Below, in pieces: positions 60,914 through 64,000 of a DNA stretch of 64,000 bases. The stretch spans positions 62,001-126,000 of the forward strand of contig NZ_CAJPVG010000004.1 of assembly GCF_905397375.1 (NCBI RefSeq), in the 5' to 3' direction. Under the pieces are notes generated by a model. The model was not told the origin of the DNA and did not search any database. It worked only from the letters and a program-made list of their open reading frames with translations. The DNA comes from Ralstonia mannitolilytica. GTDB taxonomy: Bacteria > Pseudomonadota > Gammaproteobacteria > Burkholderiales > Burkholderiaceae. Each line of letters starts with the position of its first letter. Position 1 is the first letter of the stretch. Position numbers and translations under genes: made by a program.

Positions 60914-61786
60914 TCAGCCGCGCGAGGCGAGATACGCGCGGAACTCGTCGGCGACTTCCTTGTGCTTGAGCGCCAGTTCGACCGTGGCCTTCAGGTAGCC
61001 CAGCTTGCTGCCGCAGTCGTAGCGCACGCCCTTGTAGCGGTAGGCCAGGACCTGCTCGGCCGACAGCAGCGATTGGATCGCGTCCGTCAGCTGCAGTTCG
61101 CCGCCGGCGCCGGGCTTGAGATTGCGGATGTGGTCAAAGATGCGCGGCGTGAGGATATAGCGGCCCACCACGCCCAGGTTGGACGGCGCGTTCTCGGGCG
61201 CCGGCTTCTCAACGATGCCCGACATCTTGATCACGCTGCCGTCTTCTTCCCACGGGCGGCCATCGACCACACCGTACGAACGGCTCTGCTCGCGGTCGAT
61301 CTCTTCCACGCCGATCACCGAGCAGTTGTAGTGGTCGTACAGGTCGACCATCTGCTTCATGACGGGCGGGGTGCCGTCGAGCAAGTCGTCGGCCAGGATG
61401 ACGGCGAAGGGCGTGTCGCCGACGAGCTTCTCGGCGCATTGCACGGCATGGCCCAGGCCCAGCGCTTCGGGCTGGCGCACGTAGAAGCAATCGACATGCG
61501 ACGGCTTGATCGAGCGCACGACCTCCAGCAGGGCGGTCTTCTGCTTGGCTTCGAGCTCGGCTTCGAGTTCGTAGGCCTTGTCGAAGTGGTCTTCAATGGC
61601 GCGCTTGCTGCGGCCCGTGACGAAGATCATCTCGGTGATGCCGGCAGCCATGGCTTCCTCCACGGCGTACTGGATCAGCGGCTTGTCCACCACCGGCAGC
61701 ATTTCCTTCGGACTGGCCTTGGTGGCCGGCAGAAAGCGGGTGCCGAGGCCAGCAACAGGGAAGACGGCTTTGGTGACACGTTGCAT
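60914..61786 (-). CDS. galU: UTP-glucose-1-phosphate uridylyltransferase
   Basis: Cytosolic enzyme of 290 residues that makes UDP-glucose for lipopolysaccharide and exopolysaccharide. The nucleotide-binding start VFPVAGLGTRFLPATKASPKEMLP and the DDLLDG stretch near residue 130 are diagnostic. It lies 40 bp after valS and is probably cotranscribed with it. Confidence 0.97.
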   Translation of the reverse strand: MQRVTKAVFPVAGLGTRFLPATKASPKEMLPVVDKPLIQYAVEEAMAAGITEMIFVTGRSKRAIEDHFDKAYELEAELEAKQKTALLEVVRSIKPSHVDCFYVRQPEALGLGHAVQCAEKLVGDTPFAVILADDLLDGTPPVMKQMVDLYDHYNCSVIGVEEIDREQSRSYGVVDGRPWEEDGSVIKMSGIVEKPAPENAPSNLGVVGRYILTPRIFDHIRNLKPGAGGELQLTDAIQSLLSAEQVLAYRYKGVRYDCGSKLGYLKATVELALKHKEVADEFRAYLASRG

Positions 61787-61825
61787 CGTGGTTTCCTTGA
61801 CGACGTTTGATTCTGACCCGACGGC

Positions 61826-64000
61826 TCAGGCGGCCTGCACGGGCAGGCGTGCAATCTGGGCTTCCAGTTTGGCGAGCGTGGCTTTGAAATCCGCCAGACG
61901 CTTCTGTTCTTGTTCCACCACCGCCGCCGGCGCGCGCGCGACGAACGATTCGTTGCCGAGCTTGCCCTCGCACTTGGCGATCTCCCCGCGCAGGCGGTCG
62001 ATTTCCTTGGACAGGCGCGCGTGTTCGGCCGCGACGTCGATCTCGACCTTCAGCAGCAGCTTGTTCTCGCCGACGATGGCGACCGGAGCGCCGGCGCCGT
62101 CCTGCTCCATGGCCGCGGCGTCCGTGTAGACCTTCACTTCCGACAGCTTGCCGAGCGCCTGCACGTAGGGGGCGGCGGCCTGCAGGAACTCGGCCTCGCC
62201 GTTGGCGTACAGCGGCACGCGCTGCGCGGGGGAGATGTTCATCTCGCCGCGCAGGTTGCGGCACGCATCGACCAGGGCCTTCAGCTGCTGCACCCATTGC
62301 TCGGCCTGCTCGTCGATCTTGCTGAGCACGGCGCGCGGGTACGCCTGCAGTGCCAGGCTTTCGGTGCCGTCGCCTTTGGCGCGGCCGGCCATCGGCGCGA
62401 CCTTCTGCCAGAGCTCTTCCGTGATGAACGGGATGATCGGGTGGGCCAGGCGCAGCACGGTTTCGAGCACGCGCAGGAGCGTGCGGCGGGTGGCGCGCTG
62501 CTGCGCGGGCGTTCCGGTCTGGATCTGCACCTTGGCGAGTTCGAGGTACCAGTCGCAGTATTCGTCCCAGACGAACTTGTAGATGGCGTTGGCGATGTTG
62601 TCGAAGCGGTAGTCGGCAAAGCCTTTTTCCACTTCGGTTTCCACGCGCTGCAGCAGCGAGACGATCCAGCGGTCGGCCTGCGAGAAGTGCAGGTAGCCTT
62701 CCGGGCCGCAGTCACCGACGCATTCCTGCATGCCGCAGTCCTGGCCTTCGGTGTTCATCAGCACGAAGCGCGTGGCATTCCACAGCTTGTTGCAGAAGTT
62801 GCGGTAGCCCTCGCAGCGGCTCGGGTCGAAGTTGATGCTGCGCCCCAGCGTGGCGAGCGACGCGAAGGTGAAGCGCAGCGCGTCGGCGCCAAACGCCGGA
62901 ATGCCTTCGGGGAATTCCTTGCGCGTGCGGGCTTCCACCTTGGGCGCGTCCTTCGGGCGGCGCAGGCCGGTGGTGCGCTTGGCCAGCAGCGGCTCCAGCG
63001 CGATGCCGTCGATCAGGTCCACCGGGTCCAGCGTATTGCCCTCGGACTTGCTCATCTTCTTGCCTTCCGAATCGCGTACGAGGCCGTGCACGTAGACGGT
63101 GTGGAAGGGCACTTCGCCGGTGAAGTGCAGGGTCATCATGACCATGCGCGCCACCCAGAAGAAGATGATGTCGTAACCGGTGACGAGCACGGTGGACGGC
63201 AGGAAGTGCTTCAGTTCCGGCGTATCGGCCGGCCAGCCCAGCGACGAGAACGGCACGAGCGCCGACGAGAACCACGTGTCGAGCACGTCGTCGTCACGCT
63301 TGAGCGCGCCGGTGTAGCCCTTTGCCGCAGCTTGCGCGCGCGCCTCTTCTTCGGTGCGGCCGACGTACACGTTGCCCGCGTCGTCGTACCACGCCGGAAT
63401 CTGGTGGCCCCACCACAGCTGGCGCGAGATGCACCAGTCCTGGATGTTGTTCAGCCACTGGTTGTACGTGTTGACCCACTGCTCCGGCACCAGCTTGATC
63501 TTGCCGCTCTGCACCGCGTCCAGCGCCACTTCAGCAATGGAGCGGCCGGGGAAGCGCGTGCCTTCCGGCGCCGGCTTGCTCATGGCGACGAACCATTGGT
63601 CGGTCAGCATCGGCTCGATCACGACGCCGGTCCGGTCGCCGCGCGGCACCATCAGCGTGTGTTTCTTCACCTCGGCCAGCAGGCCTTGCGCTTCGAGGTC
63701 CGCGACGATCTTCTTGCGTGCATCGAAGCGGTCCATGCCGGCATAGGCGGCCGGGGCGTCGGCGACGATCTTCGCGTCCAGCGTCAGGATCGACAACTGC
63801 GGCAGCTTGTGACGCTGGCCGACCGCGTAATCGTTGAAATCGTGGCCCGGCGTGACCTTCACCACCCCGGTGCCGAATTCGCGGTCGACGTATTCGTCGG
63901 CAATCACCGGAATCTTGCGATCGGTCAGCGGCAGGTGGACGAACTTGCCGATCAGGTGGGCGTAGCGCTCATCGTCGGGATGCACCATCACCGCCGTGTC
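61826..64000 (-). CDS. valS: Valyl-tRNA synthetase (5' end beyond the window)
   Basis: Class I aminoacyl-tRNA synthetase that charges tRNA-Val. The frame is open to the right edge (reads DTAV-MVHPDDERY), so about the first 230 residues, including the HIGH motif, are outside. Visible parts are the end of the editing domain, KMSKSEGN of the catalytic core, the anticodon-binding domain (WDEYCDWYLELAK), and the C-terminal coiled coil (ARLSKEIDRLRGEIAKCEGKL) typical of ValRS. Confidence 0.97.
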   Translation of the reverse strand, partial: DTAVMVHPDDERYAHLIGKFVHLPLTDRKIPVIADEYVDREFGTGVVKVTPGHDFNDYAVGQRHKLPQLSILTLDAKIVADAPAAYAGMDRFDARKKIVADLEAQGLLAEVKKHTLMVPRGDRTGVVIEPMLTDQWFVAMSKPAPEGTRFPGRSIAEVALDAVQSGKIKLVPEQWVNTYNQWLNNIQDWCISRQLWWGHQIPAWYDDAGNVYVGRTEEEARAQAAAKGYTGALKRDDDVLDTWFSSALVPFSSLGWPADTPELKHFLPSTVLVTGYDIIFFWVARMVMMTLHFTGEVPFHTVYVHGLVRDSEGKKMSKSEGNTLDPVDLIDGIALEPLLAKRTTGLRRPKDAPKVEARTRKEFPEGIPAFGADALRFTFASLATLGRSINFDPSRCEGYRNFCNKLWNATRFVLMNTEGQDCGMQECVGDCGPEGYLHFSQADRWIVSLLQRVETEVEKGFADYRFDNIANAIYKFVWDEYCDWYLELAKVQIQTGTPAQQRATRRTLLRVLETVLRLAHPIIPFITEELWQKVAPMAGRAKGDGTESLALQAYPRAVLSKIDEQAEQWVQQLKALVDACRNLRGEMNISPAQRVPLYANGEAEFLQAAAPYVQALGKLSEVKVYTDAAAMEQDGAGAPVAIVGENKLLLKVEIDVAAEHARLSKEIDRLRGEIAKCEGKLGNESFVARAPAAVVEQEQKRLADFKATLAKLEAQIARLPVQAA

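Noticed and set aside
1..64000. Insertion sequences, prophage, attachment sites, CRISPR arrays, tRNA or rRNA
   Set aside because: No transposase, integrase or direct-repeat array was seen, and no cloverleaf or rRNA sequence was recognised. Base composition and gene density look uniform apart from promoter regions.

Overview
The window is 64 kb of GC-rich, densely coding chromosome from a betaproteobacterium of the Burkholderiaceae. Ralstonia or a close relative fits best: the porin type, the pca gene order, the Pel operon and the galU-valS pairing all agree. The genus is an inference from gene content. I saw no insertion sequence, prophage, CRISPR array, tRNA or rRNA.

Region 1 (about 2.4-21.8 kb) is a complete quinoprotein alcohol-oxidation island. 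It holds a PQQ alcohol dehydrogenase with its cytochromes (11.6-13.8 kb and 20.4-20.9 kb), an acetaldehyde-dehydrogenase-type enzyme (5.4-6.9 kb), a TonB-dependent receptor, a YVTN beta-propeller protein, a cytochrome b561, pqqABCDE, a peptidase-like hydrolase next to pqqA, a SoxYZ-like carrier with two metallo-beta-lactamase-fold proteins, a periplasmic binding protein, and an AcoR-type sigma-54 activator. The dehydrogenase carries the extra aspartate (D321-F-D323) that marks lanthanide-dependent enzymes. At least four sigma-54 (-24/-12) promoters are readable, three of them clear. Upstream of them lies a shared inverted repeat close to TGTTGC-N5-GCAACA, so the island reads as one regulon under the activator at 18.1-20.1 kb.

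Region 2 (21.9-26.3 kb) holds ordinary envelope and accessory genes: a coiled-coil protein of unknown function, a MipA/OmpV protein, a small Ala/Lys/His-rich exported protein, a MerR regulator coupled to a carboxymuconolactone-decarboxylase-family protein, and a CNNM/CBS membrane protein.

Region 3 (26.7-39.6 kb) is a complete pelABCDEFG operon for the cationic Pel exopolysaccharide, with a c-di-GMP receptor (PelD) that keeps its RxxD I-site.

Region 4 (39.8-45.2 kb) has a D-amino-acid dehydrogenase followed by a polar amino acid ABC transporter. Two different periplasmic binding proteins flank its membrane and ATPase genes.

Region 5 (46.2-58.2 kb) is the protocatechuate branch of the beta-ketoadipate pathway (pcaIJFBDC) under a divergent IclR-type regulator, with two tandem 15-bp palindromes in the promoter. 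A branched-chain-type ABC transporter and a LysR regulator follow, so the transporter probably imports an aromatic acid. Protocatechuate dioxygenase (pcaGH) is not in the window.

Region 6 (58.5-64 kb) holds a small unknown protein, a stand-alone IF-1 gene with a TTG start and a long leader, a secreted glycoside-hydrolase-like protein behind a roughly 300-nt hairpin-rich leader, galU, and the 3' part of valS, which runs off the right edge.
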